The translations under genes were made by a program, and so were the position numbers. A stretch of DNA of 64,000 bases from CAVYVZ01 sp963772065. GTDB lineage: Bacteria > Acidobacteriota > Vicinamibacteria > Vicinamibacterales > UBA2999. Positions within the stretch are counted from its first letter, which is position 1; every line of letters begins with the position of its first letter. The notes under the pieces are model-generated. The model made no database searches. It was not told the DNA's origin and saw only the letters and a list, made by a program, of their open reading frames with translations. Below, piece after piece: positions 9,205 to 17,311 of the stretch. The stretch is from assembly GCA_963772065.1 (NCBI GenBank), contig CAVYVZ010000010.1, forward strand, positions 930,001 through 994,000. Direction: 5' to 3'.

Positions 9205-10428
9205 ATGAATCAAATCTTCGAATCGGTCCTGATTGCGTTGCAGGCGATCTGGGCCAACAAGCTCCGGTCGTTCATGACCGTGCTCGGCAACATCGTGGCC
9301 GTCACGTCGATCGTGACCGTCGTGTCGCTCATTCAGGGCATGAACGCGTACGTGACGAGCGCGATCGTGTCGGACGTCGGGGCGGATTCCTTCACCATCC
9401 AGCAGTTCGGCGTCGTCACGTCCGACGAGGAGTTCGACAAGATCCGGAACAACCCCCAGATCCGACTGGACGAAGCGGAGGCGGTGCGCCGATTCAGCCC
9501 GCTGGTGGCTGCGGTCATGGTGCAGGGGCAGCGACGGGGTCAGGTCATCTACAAGGACGTCGTGCTCGACGCAGTGCAGGTCCAGGGAGTCACCGGCGAG
9601 TACATCGAGTTCTCGAACTTCGATGCGGAACGGGGACGCATGATGAGCCCCATCGAGGTCGGCCGGAGCCGCCCGGTGGCGATCATCGGCTACCAGACGG
9701 CGGAGCGGCTCTTCGGCCAGGAGGATCCTCTCGACAAGGTGATCAAGATCGAGGGTATGCACTTCCGCGTGGTGGGCGTCAGCTCGAAGAAGGGATCGTT
9801 CCTGGGCCGTTCTCTCGACGAGATCGCGGTCATCCCGCTCGATCGCTTTCAAAAGCTGTATGGGGCGCGGCCACAACTCTCGATCGTGGTGAAGCCGAAG
9901 GACCCCTCGCTGGTGCGCGCGGCGATCGACGACGCCACCGTCGCGCTGCGCGTGGACCGGCGGCTGAAGCCGAAGGAGCGCGACAACTTCGGCATCTTCA
10001 CGGCCGACACCCTGCTCGGCCTCTACCGTCAGGCCACGACCGGGATCTTCGGCGTCCTCGTCGGCGTCGTCGCGCTGTCGCTCCTCGTGGGCGGCATCGT
10101 CATCATGAACATCATGCTCATGGTGGTGACGGAGCGCACGCGCGAGATTGGGTTGAGGAAGGCGCTCGGCGCACGACGGAAGGACATCATGTCGCAGGTG
10201 CTGACCGAGTCGGTCACTCTGTCGACGTTCGGCGGGATGGTCGGCATCTCGCTCGGATTCATGCTCGCCCGCCTGATTGCCACGCTGACGCCGCTGCCGG
10301 CGCGCCTCGAACTGTGGTCGGTCGCGCTCGGCATCGGCATCACGGCGGCCGTCGGGCTCTTCTTCGGCGCGTATCCCGCCTCACGCGCCGCACGCCTCGA
10401 TCCGATCGAGGCCCTGAGGCGCGAATAG
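9205..10428 (+). CDS. MacB/FtsX-type ABC permease, first copy
   Basis: Permease-only MacB-like protein (407 aa): first membrane segment FMTVLGNIVAVTSIVTVVSL, a large MacB_PCD periplasmic domain, then an FtsX domain with three C-terminal membrane segments. The conserved cytoplasmic motif VVTERTREIGLRKALGARRK lies between segments 2 and 3, and PIEALRRE ends the protein. There is no nucleotide-binding domain in this protein and no ATPase gene nearby, so the ATPase must be encoded elsewhere. It is followed 3 nt later by a second, related permease, suggesting a heterodimer. Confidence 0.9.
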   Translation: MNQIFESVLIALQAIWANKLRSFMTVLGNIVAVTSIVTVVSLIQGMNAYVTSAIVSDVGADSFTIQQFGVVTSDEEFDKIRNNPQIRLDEAEAVRRFSPLVAAVMVQGQRRGQVIYKDVVLDAVQVQGVTGEYIEFSNFDAERGRMMSPIEVGRSRPVAIIGYQTAERLFGQEDPLDKVIKIEGMHFRVVGVSSKKGSFLGRSLDEIAVIPLDRFQKLYGARPQLSIVVKPKDPSLVRAAIDDATVALRVDRRLKPKERDNFGIFTADTLLGLYRQATTGIFGVLVGVVALSLLVGGIVIMNIMLMVVTERTREIGLRKALGARRKDIMSQVLTESVTLSTFGGMVGISLGFMLARLIATLTPLPARLELWSVALGIGITAAVGLFFGAYPASRAARLDPIEALRRE

Positions 10429-10431
10429 CGT

Positions 10432-11727
10432 ATGAAGATCCGCTTTGCGCTCCTCGGCGAGGTCGTGGTGCTGGCGCTCGACACGCTCCGGTCGAACAAG
10501 CTCCGCTCGGCGCTGACCGTGCTCGGGGTCGTCATCGGCATAACCGCCATCGTCGGGATGACGTCGCTCATCCGCGGCTTCGACGAATCGCTTCGCGACG
10601 GCATCCGCGAACTGGGACCGGAGACCATCTTCGTCGCGAAATTCAGCGGCGTCAGCCTGGCGGAAGGACGCGAGTTCATCAAGCTCATTCGCCGGCCCAA
10701 TCTCACGATGGACGATGTGACGGCGATCGAGAAGCTCGCGCCCTCGGCCGGGCTCGTCGATGTGTGGCTGGGTGAGGGTGGTCCGCCGACGCAGGAGCGC
10801 GTGTTCTACCGAGGCGAGCGCACGAAGCAGATCAACGTCCTCGGCACGACCGAGAATTTCGCCGACATCAGCTTCCTGAAGATGGAGGCGGGGCGGTTCT
10901 TCACCGCGGGCGAAGTGGATCGCCGCCGCAACGTCGCGGTGCTGGGCCAGACACCGTACCAGGCGCTCTTCGCGCAGGAGGGGCTCGACCCCGTCGGGAA
11001 GCGGGTGCGCATCGGCGCCGTCGGGTACACCGTCATCGGGGTGATCACGAAGCGGCCCGCGATGGGAGGCTTCGACCTCGGACAAGACGATCTCGTCGTG
11101 ATTCCAGAGACGACGTATCGCAAGCAGTTTGGCATCCGCCTGCTGCGGGGACCTGGTGGCGCCACGCATCAGAGCGTGCTCATCGTGGCGCGGCCGGCCG
11201 AGGGCGCGTCGCGCGCGCAGCTGATGGCCGAAGTCGAGGAGATCATGCGCATCCGGCACGGGCTCAAGCTGGACGACGAGAACGATTTCGATGTGCTCAC
11301 CCAGGACGCGATCCTCAAGACGTGGGATCAAATCAGCGCGGCGACGTTTTTTGCGCTGGTGGTCATTTCGTCGATCGCGCTCATGGTGGGCGGCATCGGG
11401 GTCATGGCGATCATGATGATCTCGGTGACCGAGCGCACGCGCGAGATCGGCGTGCGCAAGGCGCTTGGTGCGAGGCGGCGCGAAATCCTCTGGCAATTCC
11501 TGCTGGAGGCGGCGGTGCTGACCTCCATCGGCGGCATTCTCGGCATTGTGTTCGGCGCCTCGATCGGGTACGGCGTCCACTTCGCGACCGGCTTCCCGGT
11601 GTCGCTCCCCTGGTGGTCGTTCGCGCTCGGCATCGGCTTTTCGGCGAGCGTCGGCATCTTCTTCGGGATGTTCCCCGCCATCCGCGCTTCGCGGCTGGAT
11701 CCGATTGAGGCCCTGCGCTACGAGTAG
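10432..11727 (+). CDS. MacB/FtsX-type ABC permease, second copy
   Basis: Paralogue of the preceding permease (431 aa) with the same plan: first membrane segment ALTVLGVVIGITAIVGMTSLI, a MacB_PCD periplasmic domain (about 45-285), and a C-terminal FtsX domain with the SVTERTREIGVRKALGARRR loop and terminal DPIEALRYE. It begins 3 nt after its neighbour stops, consistent with cotranslation of two subunits in equal amounts. The substrate is unknown; homologous systems export lipoproteins, peptides or macrolides. No ATPase gene is linked. Confidence 0.9.
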   Translation: MKIRFALLGEVVVLALDTLRSNKLRSALTVLGVVIGITAIVGMTSLIRGFDESLRDGIRELGPETIFVAKFSGVSLAEGREFIKLIRRPNLTMDDVTAIEKLAPSAGLVDVWLGEGGPPTQERVFYRGERTKQINVLGTTENFADISFLKMEAGRFFTAGEVDRRRNVAVLGQTPYQALFAQEGLDPVGKRVRIGAVGYTVIGVITKRPAMGGFDLGQDDLVVIPETTYRKQFGIRLLRGPGGATHQSVLIVARPAEGASRAQLMAEVEEIMRIRHGLKLDDENDFDVLTQDAILKTWDQISAATFFALVVISSIALMVGGIGVMAIMMISVTERTREIGVRKALGARRREILWQFLLEAAVLTSIGGILGIVFGASIGYGVHFATGFPVSLPWWSFALGIGFSASVGIFFGMFPAIRASRLDPIEALRYE

Positions 11728-11728
11728 T

Positions 11729-11780
11729 GCTCAGAGTAGCTCAGAGTCAGCTCAGAGTCAGCTCAGAGTCGACTCTGAGC
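11729..11780. repeat. GCTCAGAGT tandem array ending in a 20-bp palindrome
   Basis: Four copies of GCTCAGAGT start at 11729, 11739, 11750 and 11761, spaced 10-11 bp apart. The last copy joins its own complement to give the perfect palindrome GCTCAGAGTCGACTCTGAGC (11761-11780). The array starts directly after the TAG of the permease gene and lies between two convergent genes, where a hairpin could act as a terminator, although no T-run follows. Confidence 0.8.
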
Positions 11781-11800
11781 AAAGAGTGGACCTGCAATGG

Positions 11801-12335
11801 CTAGTCTGGCTGCGGTGCTGCGTCCAGGTGCTTGACGATATCCGCGGATAGATCGAACGACGCGTTCGCCCAGAACAGGCCGGATTTCGTCCGGCTGAAA
11901 ATCAGATCCACGCCCCGTTCCGCGGCAACGCGCTCCACGGCGGGGCCGAGTTGACGACGGAACCGCTCCTCGACGTCCCGCTGAGCGGCGTCGATCTCAC
12001 CGCGCGCGTCCTCCAGAAACCGCTGTAGATCCAGCTGAAACCTGTCGATCCGCTTCACCAGCTCCGCCCTCGCCGGCTCCGGCAGCACAGTCCTCGGTAC
12101 CTTCGAGCTTGAGCTGCTCCGCCCGCAGCGCCTTGGCCCGTTCGTCGGCTTCGGCTTCGCGCTTGTTCCGGAGCGCGGCGAGCGTGGCCGGCGCTGCTTT
12201 GCCTGCCTGCGACTCGCTCGTGACGCGACCCACGTCGAAGAACGCCACGCGCGCCCATCGAGGCGCGGATGTGGTTTGGGCGCTCGCCGGGCTGGCGGCA
12301 CAGACGAGCGCGGCGACAAGGATCAAACGGGGCAT
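11801..12335 (-). pseudogene. Skp/OmpH-family periplasmic chaperone, frameshifted
   Basis: The N-terminal half starts with a signal peptide (MPRLILVAALVCAASPASAQ) and continues with RVAFFDVGRVTSESQAGKAA and a basic coiled coil to LRAEQLKLEG. The C-terminal half (ELVKRIDRFQLDLQRFLEDA, then RVAAERGVDLIFSRTKSGLF) is in the next frame. Together they make one Skp/OmpH protein of normal size (about 178 aa), but the interval is 535 bp, one base more than a multiple of three. The switch must lie near 12090-12106. As it stands, translation would give about 112 aa with an unrelated tail. The cause is either a real frameshift or a sequence error. Confidence 0.75.
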
Positions 12336-12400
12336 CGCTCCTCCTGTGATTCGTTCAGGACGATAGACGCCCCACGACCGTAACTGGCCTTTGAGCCGGT

Positions 12401-13948
12401 CTACGGCCTTCGCCGCGAAATCTCGTACACGGCTCCGTTGCTCAGCGACACGACGAACAGGTTGCCGTTCGGACCGGTCTGCACGTCCGTCCCGACGCCG
12501 AAATTCCGGCCGATCAGCAGGCTCTCGCTTTCGGTGATCTCCCACTTGCGCAGATTGTCGGCGACGCGGTCGCGCAGGCGCGGGTCGTCCGTCGCGATCT
12601 TCCGGCGATTGCCCGTCAAGTTGAAGTGGAACAGGTGCCCACCCTCGAGGAAGGGGCGTGCCGCCGCGACGAAGAGGTCGCCTTCGAACGACGGCCCCAG
12701 CCCACGTCCCTTGACGAACCCGATGCCGCCCGGCGCCACCTCGAACTTCCAGGAGAACTCCGGCGCGCTGTAGTGCGATCCGGGCAGCACGAAGAGCCGC
12801 CGAAGTGCCTCGCCGGGGCTGTCGGCGATGTTCACCGGCGACCAGCGCAGCTGCTGCAGGCCGAACGTGGGCGTGAAGACATCCGGAGCGACGACGACAG
12901 GCGTGGTCTCGATCGCCTTGAACTGCTGGATGCGCTCGGGAGGTCCCATGATCTGGACCCACCCCGAGTTGAACCCGGCCTCGACGCGATTCAGCTCGCT
13001 GAACGAATCGTCTCCGTTTTCCTGCTCCCACAGGAAGCCCGAGAGCGGATCGAACGCCATCCCGAACCCGTTGCGCAAACCGTACGCATAAATCTTCTGC
13101 ACGTTCGCGCCGACTTCGCCACCCATGCTCGCGCCCGCACGAAAGAACGGGTTGTCCGCCGGCGCCGATCCGTCGTCGTTGAGGCGCAGGATCACGCCGG
13201 TCAGATGCGCGTCGTCCGGTTCCGGACCGCCGAACTGATCGTCGGCGCGCGTCGGCCCGCCGGGACCGTTCTCGAGGTTCTGCATCTGACCTCTCCGTCC
13301 GTTGTCGCCGAACTGGATGTACAGCTTTCCATCGGGCCCGAATCGAATGACGCCGCCATCGTGGTTGCCGCGGGGCGGCTGCAACGAATCTCCCTGCCCC
13401 GGCGGGCTCGGGGCGGCGTCGTTCTGAAACGCGCGCAGCACGATCAGGTTCCGGTCGTAGTGCAGAAGCGATCCGTCCCATGTAAAGCGATCGACGCGAT
13501 TGCCGAGCAGCGGCACCTCCAGCAGTTCGGCGCTGTCGGCGGCGAACATATTGGCGTCGAGGCACCGCTCCTCGTCGGGAACGAACGGATCCGTCGGAGG
13601 CGCGGTGCTCCGACACGTCCAGTACAGGTAGACGCCCGGATTGGCGGGAAATCGAGGATGCAGTGCGATGCCGAGGAGGCCGCGCTCCGAGGCGCTGTTC
13701 ACCCCGAGGTCGAGCACCGTCGATGTCACGACCCCGCCGACGACCCGCTGCACTCGTCCGGTGTCCTTCTCGAGCACGAGCATGTCGTTCGGTCCGAGAA
13801 ACGCGATGCTTATGGGCAACGCCAGACCAGATACGACCGTTCTGAGCTGAAGCGAGCGATGCAGCACCTCTGGACCGGTGCTCTGCGCCTGTACCGCAAG
13901 CGCGGCGCCGATCAATGCGCTGCTCAACAGGATTCGTGGTCGCGTCAT
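12401..13948 (-). CDS. Secreted PQQ-type glucose/sorbosone dehydrogenase family protein
   Basis: Predicted periplasmic six-bladed beta-propeller (515 aa) of the soluble aldose/L-sorbosone dehydrogenase family. A signal peptide (ILLSSALIGAALAVQAQS) is followed by LALPISIAFLGPNDMLVLEK, SERGLLGIALHPRF, the family marker NHDGGVIRFGPDGKLYIQFG, YAYGLRNGFGMAFDP, and a late GTDVQTGPNGNLFVVSLSNG. The start MTRPRILLS was preferred to one 13 codons upstream because the signal peptide begins there. The substrate and whether it really binds PQQ cannot be told. It is convergent with the MacB permeases and transcribed toward skp. Confidence 0.8.
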   Translation of the reverse strand: MTRPRILLSSALIGAALAVQAQSTGPEVLHRSLQLRTVVSGLALPISIAFLGPNDMLVLEKDTGRVQRVVGGVVTSTVLDLGVNSASERGLLGIALHPRFPANPGVYLYWTCRSTAPPTDPFVPDEERCLDANMFAADSAELLEVPLLGNRVDRFTWDGSLLHYDRNLIVLRAFQNDAAPSPPGQGDSLQPPRGNHDGGVIRFGPDGKLYIQFGDNGRRGQMQNLENGPGGPTRADDQFGGPEPDDAHLTGVILRLNDDGSAPADNPFFRAGASMGGEVGANVQKIYAYGLRNGFGMAFDPLSGFLWEQENGDDSFSELNRVEAGFNSGWVQIMGPPERIQQFKAIETTPVVVAPDVFTPTFGLQQLRWSPVNIADSPGEALRRLFVLPGSHYSAPEFSWKFEVAPGGIGFVKGRGLGPSFEGDLFVAAARPFLEGGHLFHFNLTGNRRKIATDDPRLRDRVADNLRKWEITESESLLIGRNFGVGTDVQTGPNGNLFVVSLSNGAVYEISRRRP

Positions 13949-14223
13949 CGAGTACCTCCCTCGAGATCGATGACAGGGGCAACACACATGCCTCTTGGAA
14001 TCCGCGATTTCGCTCGCGTTCGGATCGCTTCAGCTTTGCTGCAGGGTTTCGCCGCGTGTAAGCCCCGCACCGGCCGCGTAACGGGACGGCCCTGCCGACG
14101 AAGAACCGCTCGAATGCGATTTGGGATTTGCGATTACTCGCTATAGGATCCGGCCAAGAGTAACAATCCGGTAAAGAAGCCCGCGTTGGCTCGGGCCAGG
14201 GTGGGCAAGCGAGGGATACCCCT

Positions 14224-16318
14224 ATGAAGGTCTACGACGCCGGGAGCATCCGCAACGTGGCTGTAGTCGGGCATGGCGGATGCGGCAAGACCCAGCTGGT
14301 CTCCGCCATGCTGTTTGCGGCCGGGGCGGTCAATCGCCTCGGGAAGGTTGACGAAGGGTCCACGGTTACCGATTTCGACGACGAAGCCATCGCACGCAAG
14401 CACACGCTCGCCTCCAGCCTCGCCCACGCCGAGTGGCAGAAGAACAAGATCAACATCATCGATACGCCCGGGTTTGCGAACTTCCTGACGGACGCGCGCG
14501 CCGCTCTGCGCGTCGCGGAAGCCGCCGTCGTCGTCGTCGACGCGGTTGCCGGCGTCGAAGTGCAAACAGAGAAGTTGTGGGGCGACGCCGCCGCGCTGAA
14601 CCTACCGCGCCTCATCGTCGTGAACCGGCTGGAGCGCGAGCGCGCAAGCCTGGAGCGGACGCTGGAGTCGCTGCACCGCGACTGCAGTCGCACCATCATT
14701 CCGATCCAGATGCCGATTGGCGAAGAGCGGAATTTCCGTGGCGTCGTCGATCTGGTGCGCATGCGGGCGTTTACTTTCGCGCCCGACACGGGAAAAGTGA
14801 CCGAGGACGACGTCCCCGCCGATCTGGCCGACGCCGCGAAGACGGCGCGCGAGCAGCTCGTGGAGATGGTGGCCGAGGCCGACGAGTCGCTCATGGAGAA
14901 GTTCTTCGACGAGGGCACGCTCTCTCAGGACGATCTCGTGAAGGGCCTCCGTGCCGCCACCGTGTCGGGCAGGCTCTTTCCGCTGCTCTGCACCTCGGGC
15001 CTGCACGTCATCGGGATGCAGCCGCTGCTCGACGCGATTGCGTCGTACGTGCCGTCGCCGTCGGAGCGTGACTTCCCCGCCGTCGACGCCGGCGGCAACG
15101 ACACGGCGGTGAAAGCCGTCGACAATGCTCCCTACGCGGCCTTCGTGTGGAAGACGATTGCCGATCCGTTCGCCGGCCGGATCACGATGCTGCGCGTCAT
15201 CAGCGGATCGATCAAATCCGACGCCAACGTCCACAACAACACGCGCGACGGCGTCGAGCGCTTCGGCCACCTGCTGGCGCTCCAGGGCAAAACGCAGACC
15301 CACGTCCCGGAGCTGCAAGGCGGGCGATCTCGGCGCGGTCGCCAAGTTGAAGGACACGCACACGAACGATGTGCTCGCGGAAAAGAACTTCAAGCTGAAG
15401 TTTCCCGAGATCAAATTCCCCGAGCCGGTGCTCTCGTATGCCATCGAGCCGAAGAGCCGAGGCGACGAGGACAAGATCAGCACCGCCATGCAGCGGCTGA
15501 AGGAAGAAGACCCGACGATCGGCTACGTGCGCGATCCACAGACGCACGAGTTGCTGCTGGCCGGCCAGGGCCAGCTCCACATCGAGGTGACGGTCGCGAA
15601 GCTGAAACGCCGCTTCGGCGTCGAGGTGAACCTGAAGCCGCCACGCATTCCCTACCGGGAAACGATTACCGCGTCCACCGAGGCGCACGGCCGCCACAAG
15701 AAACAGACGGGCGGGCACGGCCAGTTCGGCGACTGCAAGATCAAGGTGGAGCCGCTGGCCCGCGGCGCGGACTTCGAGTTCGTCGACGACATCTTCGGCG
15801 GCTCGATCCCGCGCCAGTTCGTCCCGGCCGTCGAGAAGGGAATCCAGGACGCCCGGACGCGCGGCTTCCTGGCCGGGTATCCGATGGTCGATTTCCGTGC
15901 GACCGTATTCGATGGCTCGTACCACCCGGTCGACTCGAACGAGCTGTCATTCAAGCTGGCGGGATCGCTCGCCTTCAAGGATGCGATGACGCGCGCGCGC
16001 CCGACCATTCTCGAGCCGATCATGCAGGTCGAGGTCTACACGCCGAGTGATTTCGCCGGAGACCTGATGGGCGACCTGAACGGCCGCCGCGGCCGGATCG
16101 CCGGCATGGACACACGCGGGTCGATGACCGTGATCAAGGCGCAGGTGCCGATGGCCGAGATGCTGACCTACGAGCAGCACCTCACGTCCGCCACGGGCGG
16201 CCGTGGCAGCTACCACATGGAGTACTCACACTACGAGGAGGTCCCGCACCAGCTGCAGGCGAAGATCATCGCTGCGGCGAAGGCCGAAAAGGGTGCGGCC
16301 GTGGTCGAGGAGGTGTAG
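14224..16318 (+). pseudogene. EF-G-like translational GTPase paralogue, one-base frameshift
   Basis: Second EF-G-type GTPase, distinct from fusA at 48.7 kb. The N-terminal part has G1 GHGGCGKTQL, IIDTPGFANF (G3) and VNRLERE (a degenerate G4), and ends at THVPELQ. The rest continues in the next frame from AGDLGAVAKLKDTHTNDVL through the EF-G domain IV signature GGHGQFGDCKIKVEPLA to GRRGRIAGMDTRG and the C terminus. The interval is 2095 bp, one base over 3n, and deleting one G at 15319-15320 restores a 697-aa protein. Uncorrected, the product would be 608 aa with a nonsense tail. Either a sequence error or recent inactivation explains this; the downstream frame is otherwise intact. Confidence 0.82.
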
Positions 16319-16329
16319 GGGTCGTTGTT

Positions 16330-16360
16330 AGGGGTCTGGCCCCGATGGGGCCTGACCCCT
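16330..16360. terminator. Strong GC-rich hairpin between convergent genes
   Basis: AGGGGTC-T-GGCCCC, loop GAT, GGGGCC-T-GACCCCT forms a 14-bp stem with one T/T mismatch. It sits 11 nt after the EF-G paralogue stop and 3 nt before the stop of the oppositely oriented PstS/TonB gene, so it could serve both as a terminator, though no T-run is present. The motif looks like a dispersed palindromic repeat. Confidence 0.6.
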
Positions 16361-16363
16361 GAA

Positions 16364-17104
16364 TCACATCGCGAAGCTGAGGCCGACGGAGAGCTTCACG
16401 GGAACGGCGATGCCGTTCACGATCGTCGGCGCATACTTCCACTTCTTGACGGCGTCGAGGGCCGCCCTGTCCAGCAGCGGCACCGACTTGGTGACGCGCG
16501 CCTGCGCGACGTCGCCATCCGGTCCGACAATGATGTCGATTTCGACCATGCCGTGCGCCTTCGTCTGCTTCGCCAGCTCGGGATAGATCGGCCGGACGTC
16601 GACGATCTTCACCGGTGCCTTCACGACTCCACCCACCGGCAGCGGCTCCATTGCCGTTTCCGTACCGCGCTCTCCCGCTTTACCGAAGGCCAGCACTTTC
16701 ACGCCCTGCACCGGCGCGGACGCCGACACATATCCAATCGCGCCCGGCTTCAGGCGCACGAACGCCAGCACCTCGCGGTCGCTTGCCACCGACACCGGCG
16801 GCTCGCCTCGGCCCGATGCGGCCGCTTGCTGCGCCTGGGCAAATGCCGACGTGGCTGACATGCCGAGCACGTCACGCGCGAACGCCTCGCGGACCGCAGC
16901 GTCGGTCTGATCCACCGGGGCGGCCGGACGCCCGTCGTCCCACGACACGGTCTTGCGGAGAAACAGACTCGACACCTGTGCCTTCGTCAACGCCGTTGTG
17001 GGGTTCGACGGGTTCACGATGATCCGGTAGCCATCCTGGGCCGAAGCGCTCGTGACCCACACGAGAACGCCGGCCGCAGCCATCAACACGCTCGAACTCC
17101 GCAT
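16364..17104 (-). CDS. PstS-like domain fused to a TonB C-terminal domain
   Basis: Secreted 246-aa protein. The signal peptide (residues 1-22, ending TSASAQ) is followed by a PBP-like region (about 24-145) with YRIIVNPSNPTTALTKAQV, LFLRKTVSWDDG and LKPGAIGYVS, as in compact phosphate-binding-like proteins. A TonB_C domain (about 165-246) follows with PIYPELAKQTKAHGMVEIDI and ALDAVKKWKYAPTIVNG. The PIYPELA...W-Y-P pattern is typical of periplasmic TonB/energy-transducer tails, but there is no N-terminal transmembrane anchor other than the signal. The combination is uncommon, and its role in ligand uptake or signalling is unclear. Confidence 0.7.
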   Translation of the reverse strand: MRSSSVLMAAAGVLVWVTSASAQDGYRIIVNPSNPTTALTKAQVSSLFLRKTVSWDDGRPAAPVDQTDAAVREAFARDVLGMSATSAFAQAQQAAASGRGEPPVSVASDREVLAFVRLKPGAIGYVSASAPVQGVKVLAFGKAGERGTETAMEPLPVGGVVKAPVKIVDVRPIYPELAKQTKAHGMVEIDIIVGPDGDVAQARVTKSVPLLDRAALDAVKKWKYAPTIVNGIAVPVKLSVGLSFAM

Positions 17105-17311
17105 CGCGCCTCAGCCTCCTGGCGACCGCGGTTCCAACCCGCATGCCGGAGCGGACCATCCGCTCAACGTTCTTATCGGCGTGATGGAGTACATCGTTAG
17201 CGCGGAGGTTCTCACTTCGACATGACTAGTCCGTGAAGCCGCATGTCCCGATAACGTTTGTGGTCACTACTGTTTCCGTCCGACACCGGACGTGCGAACT
17301 CGTGAACCCGT

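Noticed and set aside
14160..14170. Third copy of the TAACAATCCGG repeat
   Set aside because: Only 11 bp match, without the GACGGAGGT half; likely chance.
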